Origin: Enoplolaimus lenunculus
Taxonomy: Eukaryota; Nematoda; Enoplea; Enoplida; Thoracostomopsidae
Length of the DNA: 64,000 nt
Direction: 5' to 3'
NCBI GenBank assembly: GCA_030248215.1
Contig: JASANG010000302.1
Location: 1-64,000, forward strand
In this document: piece by piece, positions 24,862 through 36,300 of the stretch
Layout of the letters: each line of letters starts with the position of its first letter
How positions within the stretch are numbered: the first letter of the stretch is position 1
Notes under the pieces: generated by a model
The model's input: only the letters and a program-made list of their open reading frames with translations
Database searches by the model: none
What the model was told of the DNA's origin: nothing
Position numbers and translations under genes: made by a program

Positions 24862-25276
24862 TATCGCAGACATATATTGCAGTTTTGCGGCAAATAAAAA
24901 AATTTGTCGTTTTACACTCGTTTATGTTAAAAGTTGCTGTTGAAATGATTCGCTGTGAAGATAAACTTGATAGTGAAGCGACCGGAAGCTGTGTTCGCAG
25001 AAGAAGGGAACGACCGTCGAAAGAACATGGGTATGCAATCGAGGTAACAGAGTTTGACCCTGAATAGCTAATTACGGTGGAATCTTTTGGCCAGAAGAAA
25101 GCAAAACAGACATCGCGGCCTGTCAGACATTATAGGTATGATCATGTCAATAATTGGACAACAAAGTGCTCTGGGGGAAGGTGTGCTAAAGTGACAGGTT
25201 GCGCGTATTAAGGAAATGTGAAAAATGCGAATTCAGATTGTGTATATTGGCAGAAAGAAACTGTTTCGAACCGAAC

Positions 25277-25353
25277 ATGAGCATTGCACCTTTGGCATAT
25301 ATATTTTGTCTTCTGCTGTGCTCCGTTGCACTGAGAGCTACAAGTCTGGAAAT
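25277..25353 (+). CDS. Candidate orphan signal-peptide exon (weak)
   Basis: An ATG opens MSIAPLAYIFCLLLCSVA followed by LRATSLEIR, which looks like a secretory signal peptide with a cleavage-like end. The frame carries on for a short distance (to 25411) with no known domain. No downstream exon was identified, so it may be the first exon of an unrecognised secreted protein, or chance. Function unknown. Confidence 0.18.
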
Positions 25354-25590
25354 TCGTGTAATTTTCACCAGTTCTTATTGTATGTTACATAAGCATTTCA
25401 GTGAGTTATAACAAACATATAATAAGTCAAATACAACCGCAGTCAAGTTATCATATATATGGCGCTTAATAACAGTGTTTATGTCTGACGGAAACGAAAT
25501 TTTATCTTTAAAATTCAAAATTCATGAATTAAAGGTTAACTAGATTTTACCCATAAACTGTTCTACTCGGTGGGTTATATTCGATTATGC

Positions 25591-26220
25591 TCGAGACAAT
25601 GTATAAAAAACTTGATTCTTCATTCATATTTTATAACCTGTATCAGTTTTAAAACTCAGATGTTGTGATGTGTATCGATTTCAACATAACTTCAGCGGCC
25701 CAAGACTTTTAAGAGGCGTCCAGGTTTCTAGTTTGTCTGCAAAAAGGTCGAGACAATGTATAAAAAACTTGATTCTTCATTCATATTTTATAACCTGTAT
25801 CAGTTTTAAAACTCAGATGTTGTCATGTGTATCGATTTCAACATAACTTCAGCGGCCCAAGACTTTTAAGAGGCGTCCAGGTTTCTAGTTTGTCTGCAAA
25901 AAGGTCGAGACAATGTATAAAAAACTTGATTCTTCATTCATATTTTATAACCTGTATCAGTTTTAAAACTCAGATGTTGTGATGTGTATCGATTTCAACA
26001 TAACTTCAGCGGCCCAAGACTTTTAAGAGGCGTCCAGGTTTCTAGTTTGTCTGCAAAAAGGTCGAGACAATGTATAAAAAACTTGATTCTTCATTCATAT
26101 TTTATAACCTGTATCAGTTTTAAAACTCAGATGTTGTCATGTGTATCGATTTCAACATAAAACTTCAGCGGCCCAAGACTTTTAAGAGGCGTCCAGGTTT
26201 CTAGTTTGTCTGCAAAAAGG
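25591..26220. repeat. Tandem repeat, 4 copies of a 157-bp unit
   Basis: Units start at 25591, 25748, 25905 and 26062 (TCGAGACAATGTATAAAAAA) and are nearly identical. Each unit contains about 105 bp of flanking DNA plus the first about 50 bp of the MITE that begins at 26170, including its target-site sequence. The last unit has 2 extra bases. Units 1 and 3 share a G and units 2 and 4 a C at the same position. Confidence 0.95.
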
Positions 26221-26289
26221 TAGGTTTAGATTCTAGATTATATTTTTTGCTTAGGCTTAGGAACACTTTCACAACGCTTAGGCGTAGCA

Positions 26290-26761
26290 CAGGGTGCAAC
26301 CGGAGGTGAAAAATACCACAGCCGGAGGTCACAGAAACTTGCCGGAGCCGGAGGTGAGTCGAAATTAGGTTGTAAAGATGATGGTTAGTTAGTTTAATTC
26401 TAGCCAACCTATGCAATATGTTGTTAAGTTCTTTGGTTTTTACGCTCTACGAAATTTCGGAAACTCATTTCTGAAAATTATGACAACAGTAAAACGAAAC
26501 CCACTAAACAGATGGCCAATGTTATATACTTTAAAGGCTGTCCCATTTTCCCGGGGCCACAATGCACCAGGAGTACATTCAAAAAATATAATTGGGACAG
26601 CGCATAAGTGTGCACTCCGGGTATATTTGTGTCCCGGGCAATTGGGACGGCCTTTATAGTAACATTGGCCAAACAGATAATGCAAAATTCTACAATTTTA
26701 CTACCGAAATTGCCGGAACAAATTCTACCGAAGCCGGAGGTAGACTTCTGGTTGTACCCTG
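26290..26761. mobile_element. hAT-like MITE, CCGGAGGT type, nested in 26170-26811
   Basis: Left end CAGGGTGCAACCGGAGGTGA, right end complementary (GGAGGTAGACTTCTGGTTGT then ACCCTG). Imperfect target duplication GCGTAGCA/GCTTAGAA. It contains a further insertion at 26514-26670. Confidence 0.85.
26514..26670. mobile_element. Short GGCC-ended hAT-type MITE, innermost of three nested elements
   Basis: 157 bp with about 40-bp inverted ends (GGCCAATGTTATATACTTTA and the complement of GGCCAATGTTACTATAAAGG), flanked by perfect 8-bp duplications AAACAGAT (26506-26513 and 26671-26678). The centre includes the 9-mer TTGGGACAG. Same family as the 2.16-kb element at 56712-58874. Confidence 0.92.
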
Positions 26762-26832
26762 GCTTAGAAAACGCTTAGTATACTGTTACGCCCCTAAAAG
26801 TAACATTGGTCACTTCAGCTATACGCAATTTT

Positions 26833-26975
26833 GGGCCAAAGTTACTTTTAGAGTCGTAACAGTATAGCGTTGCAAAACCATGTCCCGGAGCCTAACCAAA
26901 AAATGTATAGTCTAGAATGTAAGTCTACTTTCTCAAACCACCAGAAATCGGGACGGCCTCATAATTTTGTTTCGC
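26833..26975. mobile_element. Partial GGCC-type MITE with telomere-like remnants
   Basis: Left end GGGCCAAAGTTACTTTTAGA. Tail words TAGTCTAGAATGTAAGTCTAC and GGGACGGCCT are recognisable. The right end is unclear. Confidence 0.5.
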
Positions 26976-27690
26976 CCTCGACCGTTCTGTCAGTACCCGG
27001 TCCTTAGTTATTTTTCGATTCTAGAAAGTGTAGTTTCAGAATAATTTGCGCCCCGGGGGAAGATTTAGACCACACCAAGTCTATTTCATGCCTAGCTTGG
27101 GTCTGAGACACGTGTACAATATTCTCAACCACCCGATTATTTAGGCGTTGGTTTGAGAATAGAAATCCAAGCGCCAGGAACATACGTTTTGAAAAGTAAG
27201 TATATTCTACCCGAGTCGCAGGTCGACTTTCAGCCAGAGTAAGACCTCTGGTTGTACCATGAAAAATACCGATTGAACCTAACGCTTTAACTGATACTGA
27301 TATATCGGGTCAACACTATTTTCCACCAAAACATCAAACACGACAGTTTATTTTAACTTATAAGTATAGAAATCCACACTAAACCATCTAATCATAAAAT
27401 ATACTTCAAACAAAACAAACCAAGTGAAGACGCGAAGTAAAAAAATGTAACTTTTGCAACAGCACTTGCTTATCAGGAAGCATGCGTTTCCAATGTTGCT
27501 AATAAGATGGCGTCAGAAAACCGCACAGACATTTAGTTCCTGTTGACAAAATATTTAAAAGGTCAACAACAAACCATAAATCAGAAGTTACGTTATGTAA
27601 AAAATGACAATGTTTGAAAACAAATTTAGTGAAATATACGCGCGTATTGATTACATCTTCCGCATAAAAAAGCATTTAAAAACTGCTCAA
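26976..27690. other. Non-coding, nothing recognised
   Basis: One MITE-like fragment (ACCTCTGGTTGTACCATG near 27245) and otherwise plain AT-rich DNA. Confidence 0.4.
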
Positions 27691-28071
27691 TAGGGTGCAA
27701 GGCTGGAACTGAATTCTATTGGATTCGGAATAGCAAATTTATACCAGGAATCGAAACTGCAAATTTTGCGATTATACGGATTATTTGTATTAACAAATAT
27801 ATCGCTTTTGGTGTGTGTTGGCCGGCAACAATTTTCAAAAACGTTGCATGAACAAATCGGCAACGACTTTTTGGGTTTCGTAAAGGTAAATGTTCAAAAT
27901 AAAAAGTAGTTTTGTGTGTTTAAACATTGAAATCGAAATAATTTCTATGCATCTCAAAGAGCAAGTTAGTATATATTATAAATAAAATTTCAAAATTCCA
28001 ATTGATTGTGCACTCCGAATCGGATTTTGAAGTTGGAATACTAATCGGGACGGAATTCCGGTTGCACCCTG
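27691..28071. mobile_element. hAT-like MITE, GGAATCGGAA type
   Basis: Starts TAGGGTGCAAGGCTGGAACT and ends GGAATTCCGGTTGCACCCTG. The interior, with a GATTGTGCACTCCGAATCGG-like word, matches copies at 43832-44209, 45563-45957 and 52936-53338. Confidence 0.8.
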
Positions 28072-28530
28072 ACCACAACATATAAAGTGCCTGGTCAAAC
28101 ACTCAATGCTCAAAAACCGCAATGAACAGACCAGCCGAACCTCGACATCATTGGAAAAAACTTATATGACTAGCTTATTAAGCATTTAAAATTTGTCCGT
28201 CTATATTTATACACGTAGACAATGCTCGATCCGTAGTTTCTAAAAATTGTGCCCGTCTGTAGAATGTCTATTAAAAATTGTACAAGAAAGTTTTAGAGTT
28301 TTTCACATTTAAAAACCAACCACTTCGGATAAATTATAATGTAAATTTTAGACACATCTTCAATTTACCTTATTGGAAGTTTTATAGGTACCACTAAACT
28401 GCAGTACCACTAAACTGCAACACTGTAGCATACATTGAGATTTCCACATACATAGTAGTTGGGGCACGATGAAATAAGCAATTAATTTCTAATCGTGCAA
28501 TTCATCATGCTTTCAATTTGTGTATACATA

Positions 28531-28875
28531 CTGTAGTAACCCGAATAAGGGGAATCCCCATTTTGAGTCCTAAATGTCAATTATTCCTAAATCTGGCACA
28601 GACATGACTCCAGGACCAAATAAAGTTGAGTTCGAAGCTTTAAAGCGTACTTAAGTTTTGAAAGTATATAACCTTGCATTATCGCTCAAGCTTTTGATAC
28701 AAGGCAAAAAACGTTAATTCACCGAATGGTTGGAATACCGGATATATATTCGTAACGAAGGGTGGAGGAGGACGGGTTGAAAATAAATAACAGTCGGTAA
28801 CCGAAAACAGAATGGTACCCTCTGGAGAGATTACATAAATATCAATCTCCCCCATCTTATTCCGGTCACTACAGT
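28531..28875. mobile_element. MITE, TA-type, ends CTGTAGTAACCCGAATAAGG
   Basis: Inverted ends, with the right end complementary to CTGTAGTGACCGGAATAAGA; flanked by TA (28529-28530 and 28876-28877). Confidence 0.85.
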
Positions 28876-31461
28876 ATATTCACTATTCCGGTTACAGTAT
28901 ACGTAACAAACTTATCGACACTATACGTCGTAACGAACAGTACTCATACAATACCAACACATCGTATGAAAAACAGACACAAAATTACCAAAAACCCGAC
29001 ATACAATTTGAAGTAACTAGCAGGAAATAGCACATTACGACATAAAACCAACATTATACTATAGCACAATACTGAAACAAACAAAATTCTGTCTCAAAAA
29101 TTTTTTGCTCAACGGTGCATCTATTTTTAAAAGCAGTTTTAGTATACTCAACGAAGACCCTAGTAATTTTCGACTAATGTCCAAATAAGGACGTAACACG
29201 ACATCATTAATTTTCCAACTCAACGGATAAGTGGGCAATGTTCAGTTAATGTTCTGCCGTCAACTTGCAAACTTAGCCCACTTGTAATTGCAGCAAGGTG
29301 CACTCCTGAGAACCAAAAAGCTTTTCTATGTGATCATTGTCCAGCTGAGGGTTCGCTACTGGGAGGACGGGGCCCCACATACCAAAAGCCACCCCCTTTA
29401 GATTCCCCCCCGGTTACGGCCTCCACACTCAAAATTTCTCTCCCTGTTAATATTACGTTCTTTAAATTTTTGGGAAAAACATCAATATGATTTAAACATA
29501 CAAGCTCCTCTTATTATTCATATGGTTAGTTTTGACTATGTGCTTATTTGTAGTACACCTGACGCTTTGTTCAAAATTCTGCAACCCCCACCACAGTCAG
29601 AAATTTTCCCCAGGTAGCGAATCGTACCGCCCGGTTGATGCCCATCCCCTCCACACCCGACCCACAGAATGCCCAGTCCAGAGCGCTTTAGGAACTTTTT
29701 CAATAACACAGGAAACTCCCTTCCAAATGTTTGATGCGCAGTACGTCCCTTATCAACAAGCTGACTACAGCCCTTTATGTATATATGTGTGTAAAAATCG
29801 ATCACAGTACGGCATTCAAAAAGCACGCATGTGTATCAAATTAATCTTGCTCAAATTATTATAGAACACGCAATTTTTACAAAAAACTCCCAAATTAGAA
29901 AATCTCTCAACACTAATTTACACCGTTGTGTACACATACGCAAGTGTATAATTTATTAAAAAATGTTTAAGTTGTAAAGACTTACATAATATTATGTAAA
30001 GACACTACTTTTGCATACATCAATCAGTTTCCTAAAATACGTGATATATACTAGTTTTTATTAAAAAAGATTATTTCTACGGTTACGATATTCCAAGCGT
30101 CATATTAGTCACAACACAAAACGTATTTTTACTGAATGATGTTGATGCAAAAAAAATTAAAAAAAACTTTTGTAATACCATACACACACCGAATCGATAC
30201 TTTGGTGAATCTGAGTACACGCAAGTACTTATTAAACACAACAACGTCACGTATTTAAATACGAAACAGTTATATACTACCGTACAATCAATGACCAATT
30301 TTCAAAATTGTATGTACTCGCAAGATGCATGAAATAATTACACAAAACATTGTTCTCAGATGCGATCAGAAAACATGCAATACAGCACACACATATATAC
30401 TAATTAATCCGCAACGAAGCCGATATCTAAGCCTGATTTATGAAAATTTCATGATGAGAAGCAATTTTCAACGTTTCGACCACAAACTCCGCACTGTCCT
30501 TAAATGTCTTCACAATAAACGCGAGTTTACATGGTTGCGGCTTAACTTGTAATCGTACCAATATGTACGTAGTAAAAAGAATCACTACCAGACTCCGGTT
30601 TCTGGCAAATTATACATCTGATGGGCGATGACTTATAACAGGATTTTTCCAGGTATTTGTCATCCATGTTAATTAAACCATTAGCTGTTCTAATATACTT
30701 TATCATGTAAAGAATTAGTGGCCAAGCACAAATACTTACTTAAAACTCAGCCTTCAGATGTTACAGAAAAATCCAGAAAGTAGCCCTGAATACGGCTTAG
30801 GTTTAAGTTCGATATGACATAGTCGGATGAAGCCAATCAATGGAACGTTTCCTTTCATAGTTCATACTATCGAAGTTGTCGTGGAGGCTAACATTTTATC
30901 TAACATCCCGCTGCTTGACCAAACGATAGCTTTAAATGTTTCACGTTCTCAAATGGACAGACATCTTTTAATACGTCGATACGATTAGGATTTTACCTAG
31001 AATCCAACTAATTGACAAAAGATCTTTAGCGGTTTTACGTTAATGGATAGACGTATTTTAATATATCATTAACTAACATAGTAACTGCATGCAAAATACT
31101 TGAACAAAAAACCGATACCAAAACAAAAACAGTGAAACACGGTTCGTTGAAGGCAGATAGCAGCCTTGCGTGTACTTCATAGTACGAAAATTGCAGCTTG
31201 CATACACAGATGTTAACAAAGTATACGTAGCATTTTTGAATTTCTACGCGAACGAAGTCCTTATCCCAATAAAAACCATGCACCCTCCGTTATAAGAATT
31301 GCAAAGTGCGCATAACTATATTAAATTAGATTTCGACAAAGAACTCAAACAAAACCTGAGAAACGTAAGATTTTGAGACCGAAATTTTGGAAAACAAATA
31401 ACTAACCTAGAACTTATATCGTCCGCCATATACTGCGCATAGAAGACATGCGCTTTGTAAA
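28876..31461. other. Intergenic, nothing firmly recognised
   Basis: About 2.6 kb of AT-rich DNA. Open frames around 29532-29864 exist on both strands but have no domain or splice-compatible neighbour. No RNA gene seen. Confidence 0.4.
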
Positions 31462-31925
31462 CAGGGTGCGAAACGATATCCATTTCCGGTATAAACGTGA
31501 CGGATACCGGATATCTATCTATGGTTGTAGCGCCGAAAATCATAAAATTGCTTTTTACTAAAAGTTAGCTTCTTTAATATCTGACTGCGATTAAATTTAT
31601 GGGCAAGTCAAGAAGTTCAAATTTTGATACGTTTTAGCTGTTTTTAACTTATGTAAGCGAGCGAGAGTTAAACGCATTTATACATTAATAATTCAGTTTA
31701 TCAGCAGCAGTTATCAATTTTATAACAGACGAAAACCTTGAGCATGCTAAAAATACAAAAAAGTTCAATATTCGTATCCGGTTCCGGTTGTGCCGATTAA
31801 TCGACATCGGCACTGCAAAAAATAATGTATCCTATGTTGTTTTTAAACATCGTGTATTAAAACTGGAATCGGCATTAGTGCAAAATAAAAATCGACATCG
31901 GCAACAATTTTGGTATCGGTATGTT
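31462..31925. mobile_element. Two abutting or nested MITE remnants
   Basis: 31462 starts CAGGGTGCGAAACGATATCC (hAT-like family) and runs to CCGGTTCCGGTTGTGCC near 31788. From about 31785 to 31922 is a second element rich in ATCGGCA words (TGCCGATTAATCGACATCGG), as at 35572-36690. Confidence 0.6.
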
Positions 31926-32201
31926 CACAAAAAACCATGAAACATGTAGTGTGTGTGTTACTAGCTTACCTATTGCATTTGCATGAAGTATAGCACAACC
32001 AAAATGCAATTCTGAGCATAAACAAAGAAGGTACGTATATACATACACAATAACAATTCATTACAATACAATGCAACAACTGGTGCTCAATTGCTAATCA
32101 CTCAACAACAAAAAACAAGCAAAAATTTCATACCCACCTATAATAGCCAAGCCAAGCCCAATATAGTAAAACTTTGAGGCTAAGCATCACTACAATATTA
32201 A

Positions 32202-33341
32202 TTATTTTAACACGCAACCGCTATCGTTACTATCTGAGGATACTGACGATGTTTTCACTAAATGCTCCTCACTAGGAAAAATCGAGCTGCTCGCACTTGC
32301 TGACACTTTCGCCTTTGTCCTTTCAGTTATTACTGTCTTGCTTGTGTCAACATCGCAGATGTGATTTTCGCGTTGACAACTAATTGCAAGTTGTTGTACT
32401 CCATCACTGCGGACACGTATTGCATCACCAGACAATACCCCATCATCGTTTTGTTCAATCTGGTCCGCGCAATTCGGTCTGTCAAGCCCAGTGTGAGAAT
32501 GAATTGTGCCAAAGCTGCTTTCCAATTCAGGTCTGTCGATTCGACTTTCGTCACTTTTGATATCACCGTACGCGGTGGTTTTCGACTCAATAACAGCGTC
32601 TTCTTCCGGAGTGCTTTCTAAACCGACAATGCTCCGCGTATCTGACGGGACTGGACTGGAAGCGTCGACAACGCTGGCAGCTGTACTTCCAGTTTTGCTT
32701 GTTGCTGTTGATATAGTTGCGCTTTTAATGCCCAATTTTGTAAAGAACGACAAGCTTAATTCGGCATCAGAGGTCGATAACACGGGGACCACTCCTTCGC
32801 TTGCAGCAATGCTTGTTCCCAATGCGCCACTGCTTTGTCGACCCTGGATGCTTGATACTGGAAGTGGCGGAAATTCTTCTAAATTGTCCACAACTGGAAC
32901 TCGTGCAGCAGCAACAACAGTACCACCTGCTCCGCGTGGACCAACAAGGTTTGTTCTCGACTGCGCAGGTGCCATGAGTTTGTTTATCATGGAGTTGTTA
33001 TTTGTACGCAAAGAGCGCTGTGGTGGATTCACACCATCGGCGATGACAGTCTCGTCCGGTGTCATGTTCGCCGTTGCCCAACTATTTAACGATGTAAAGT
33101 GTTCCGAACGAACATCAACTCTGTTGTCTGCTTCAACTCCATTTTGCTTGCACGCGTGTACTCCGTTCGCTACAACGGTTGAATAACACATACCTAGCTG
33201 TCGGTCTGAGTATACATTGGTCGTTGTATTCGGTGCCGGAGAATGTGAAGATCCAAGCACTGGCGTTGATGGCGTCACCGTTGGATCTGCGATCCATTTT
33301 GCATAACCCGCATTCACAAGACTTTCGCTAACCAAAATCAT
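32202..33341 (-). CDS. akap-1: akap-1 last exon: end of Tudor module and long disordered tail
   Basis: Begins after TTCAG with MILVSESLVNAGYAKWI, the closing helix of the extended Tudor fold. About 360 Ser/Thr-rich residues without a known domain follow. The acidic-aromatic-proline motif NLEEFPPLPVSS resembles short docking motifs; a partner is not known. The stop is at 32202-32204. The tail is far longer than in vertebrate AKAP1, which ends soon after the Tudor module. Confidence 0.85.
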   Translation of the reverse strand: MILVSESLVNAGYAKWIADPTVTPSTPVLGSSHSPAPNTTTNVYSDRQLGMCYSTVVANGVHACKQNGVEADNRVDVRSEHFTSLNSWATANMTPDETVIADGVNPPQRSLRTNNNSMINKLMAPAQSRTNLVGPRGAGGTVVAAARVPVVDNLEEFPPLPVSSIQGRQSSGALGTSIAASEGVVPVLSTSDAELSLSFFTKLGIKSATISTATSKTGSTAASVVDASSPVPSDTRSIVGLESTPEEDAVIESKTTAYGDIKSDESRIDRPELESSFGTIHSHTGLDRPNCADQIEQNDDGVLSGDAIRVRSDGVQQLAISCQRENHICDVDTSKTVITERTKAKVSASASSSIFPSEEHLVKTSSVSSDSNDSGCVLK

Positions 33342-36300
33342 CTGAAGGATACAGCGGCTAACACTGTGATGCATGTTTGGATGAATTCCGTTATGACATA
33401 AACGGCTCTCATCACGAAATTTTTTACATCAATATTAAAAACTGACAACAACATAATCAAGCTCCATCAGGTTGCAAAACTGTGCAATTTAAATGCTCTG
33501 GTTTCAACGAGGGTGCGACACAATCCGGCTCCGGTTTACTATCCGGCAAAAAATCCGCATTTCGGTGAGTTTTCTTAATTGGTAAGAGAAAAGGTGAATA
33601 ATAAAGTAGAAATTTTTTCTACACTACCTTGGTCTATTCTGTATTATTACCACATGCTTTATGTTGGTTGCGACAATATCTTCATAACCTTTGCGTGCAT
33701 TATATTTGTGCCAACGAATAAATTGGTTTATAACAGTATTTTTTGCATATGGTTAAATGCAGCGATTCGGATTGTTTTATAGAAACAAACCAATCATTTG
33801 CAGCTTTACACAATTATTTTCAAGTATTAGGACAAGCTCTTTAACGCAATATTCCGTTTACTAAAGATAAATTGTGCTAAAATTGAGTTATTTAAAAAAA
33901 CAAAACCGGAGCCGGAACATCCGGTCAACCCCTGAACAAATCTAGTTCTTTTAATCGCATACCGATGCAGCTGAACCTTCTGTTGCCGGAGTATACAAAT
34001 CAACGACAAGTCGGCCATCTGTCGATGATGCCAAAACGACCACTTCTAATACTTTTCCATAAGTCAACCGTTCAAAATGTTGAGTCGCTTCCGATGTCCA
34101 ACCTATGTCATCTGAAAATCACCTCTTTAGTGTAACCCCAGCACCTGTCTGTGACAATAAGAAATAATATATACAAGCGTAAAAGGTCATTTTTAACCGT
34201 ATATGCCAGGATGTAACCGGATATCCGTTTCCGGTTTCGGTAAAAATCGGTGTCCGTTTCCGTTATAGAAATAACGCAAATTGTTATTTTTACGTCCAAA
34301 ATTAGATCTCACAAATTTTCGTTACAGAGACTGCAATTGTTCGAAATGAAATATAAATTACAAAATTCACCGAAAATGTTTAAAAAATTTAATGCATCCG
34401 CCATTTTTTTCATTAAAATTTTTGAAAGACTAGTGAATGTTATATGCTTGCCTCAATTGTGTTATCAGAAAAATAAAACAAGTTGGAAATTTTTATACGT
34501 CAATATTGGTGTACCGTTTCCGTTATTTTGATCGCTATCGTTTCCGTTTTTTGCTATCCGTTTACACCCTGGTATATGTTCAAACATACAACAAAACGGT
34601 AAGGGTTGCGCTATACTTTACAGTGCCGCCGCACGCCACTATGCGTTGCTAACAAAAATATAAAATTCCATTTGGTGTCATGTGGCCATTTTCAATGCAA
34701 AATTTCAACGTGCGACGGCGTTCGGTGAGTATATCGCAACCCTAGATGTTATACTGCGGAGCAAACTTTTGCAAACAAACCCGCCACTGATTTTGAGATG
34801 ACCTCAGATACAGATACGTGTATTTGACACCATTTAGCTAGCAACGCCCTTCAGAGAGCTGGGTTTATCATCATTGGTCAAAAAATGGTTCAGATGTCAA
34901 GCTTCTAAACTATATATTTACGCAAGATGAAGGAAACACGATAGAAAAATACGGCATGCACAGTAAACGTGAGTAACCTTCTGCTGGAACAACGTTTGCT
35001 AAAATGCATTCCGAAGCTTGTAGTGGCAACGTCATGAAGTCACTTCTGAAAGATATTAAAACTAGCAAATAGATCAAGCAAAATAACCTGATATCCTTTA
35101 CACGTGTGTTAGTGGAATTCCATGTTCTCAGCTTAATACCACCGCCGAATGTCGTTGATGGTTCACCACATAGCCAATGCAATGGTGCCTATACTCACTA
35201 AAACTGTTCGATAATTAACTTTCGCAATTAATAAATCCAACCCTTTAGTAAACCTTCCATTTAAGATATAGACGCTCCGTAAATTGAGCTATAAAATTCA
35301 AATATATATACCGAATCTGTCTTAAATCGGACGCTGGCACTTTGGCATATCCTCCGTAGTCACAAAATCTAACTAGCACTTCGTCACATTCGTCAGCTGT
35401 CGTAATTGTTTGCGCACGAAACCAACCACCCATCACCGGTGCTGCGCATATAACATTTGCTAAATTAAATAAAATGAAAAAACAATAATATACATATACA
35501 CTAGGCTTGCCCCGGGGCAACCATTTTACCGGACGTGAGGCTAAAGGTTTCGTTGCCGGGGCTGGTACTAGGGATGTGCCGATTAATTGTTATCGGCATC
35601 GGTAATAATCGGTACTTTTCGTGAATATCGGCATCGACATCTGCACTGTAAAAAAAATACCGTTACTTTTTGCACAGTCAGCCGGAATGCTATCAATTTC
35701 ATTTCTGGGCGCATATCAGTGTCTGGTCAGAAAAGCTTTTTCATTAAATTATAATCGTTTATGGTGGTTTGCGTTTAAGGTTTCGCATAACGATGTAGTG
35801 TACTATCTAGGGAAGTGCCGATACCAAAATTTTTGCCGATGCCGAACCGATGACGATTCCAACTTTAGTACACCATGCTTAATAAACAGATAGGATGCTA
35901 CATTACACCATTATATGAAGACTTAATCCTAACCAGGATGCAACCTGAATTACAAGTTTCCGGAACGGGAAAATAAAAAATACACGCCACCGAAAAATTC
36001 ATTTAAATTTTTCTTTTTTGCAACATTACTGGTGAAATAACCCTAGTTTGATATAGGTATTCACTTTATCTTCTTTATCTTCTGAAATCTAAATGGTCAT
36101 AACCCACGGAAGCGAAATCTACATTCGATGGTTTATTTTCGACGATTGAGTTAAGGTTACCGGAACCGGAAGGTGAAAAACGATGAAACCGGAATTCCGG
36201 TTGCACCCTGATCCTAACCATATTATAATTTTATAAGAATGGTTCATTTCAATTAATTTTTTCATACACAAGCGCAAGACAGATAACAGTTTTCCAGACC

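Larger units (their letters stand above)
26170..26811. mobile_element. Telomere-like hAT-type MITE, host of two nested MITEs
   Basis: Left end GGCCCAAGACTTTTAAGAGG, right end TTACGCCCCTAAAAGTAACA. Perfect 8-bp target duplication ACTTCAGC (26162-26169 and 26812-26819). TTAGGC-like words lie at about 26250-26285. The element is interrupted by 26290-26761. Confidence 0.88.

Noticed and set aside
24885-25067. Open frame with RRRRERPSKEHGYAIE
   Set aside because: No domain, no upstream acceptor and no splice partner; too weak to list as an exon.
25591-26220. Possible CRISPR-like array
   Set aside because: Eukaryotic context; unit is 157 bp without repeat/spacer structure, and includes a MITE end.
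32506-33186. Plus-strand frame of 226 codons
   Set aside because: Shadow of the last akap-1 exon, whose frame is fixed by the Tudor end and splice phase.
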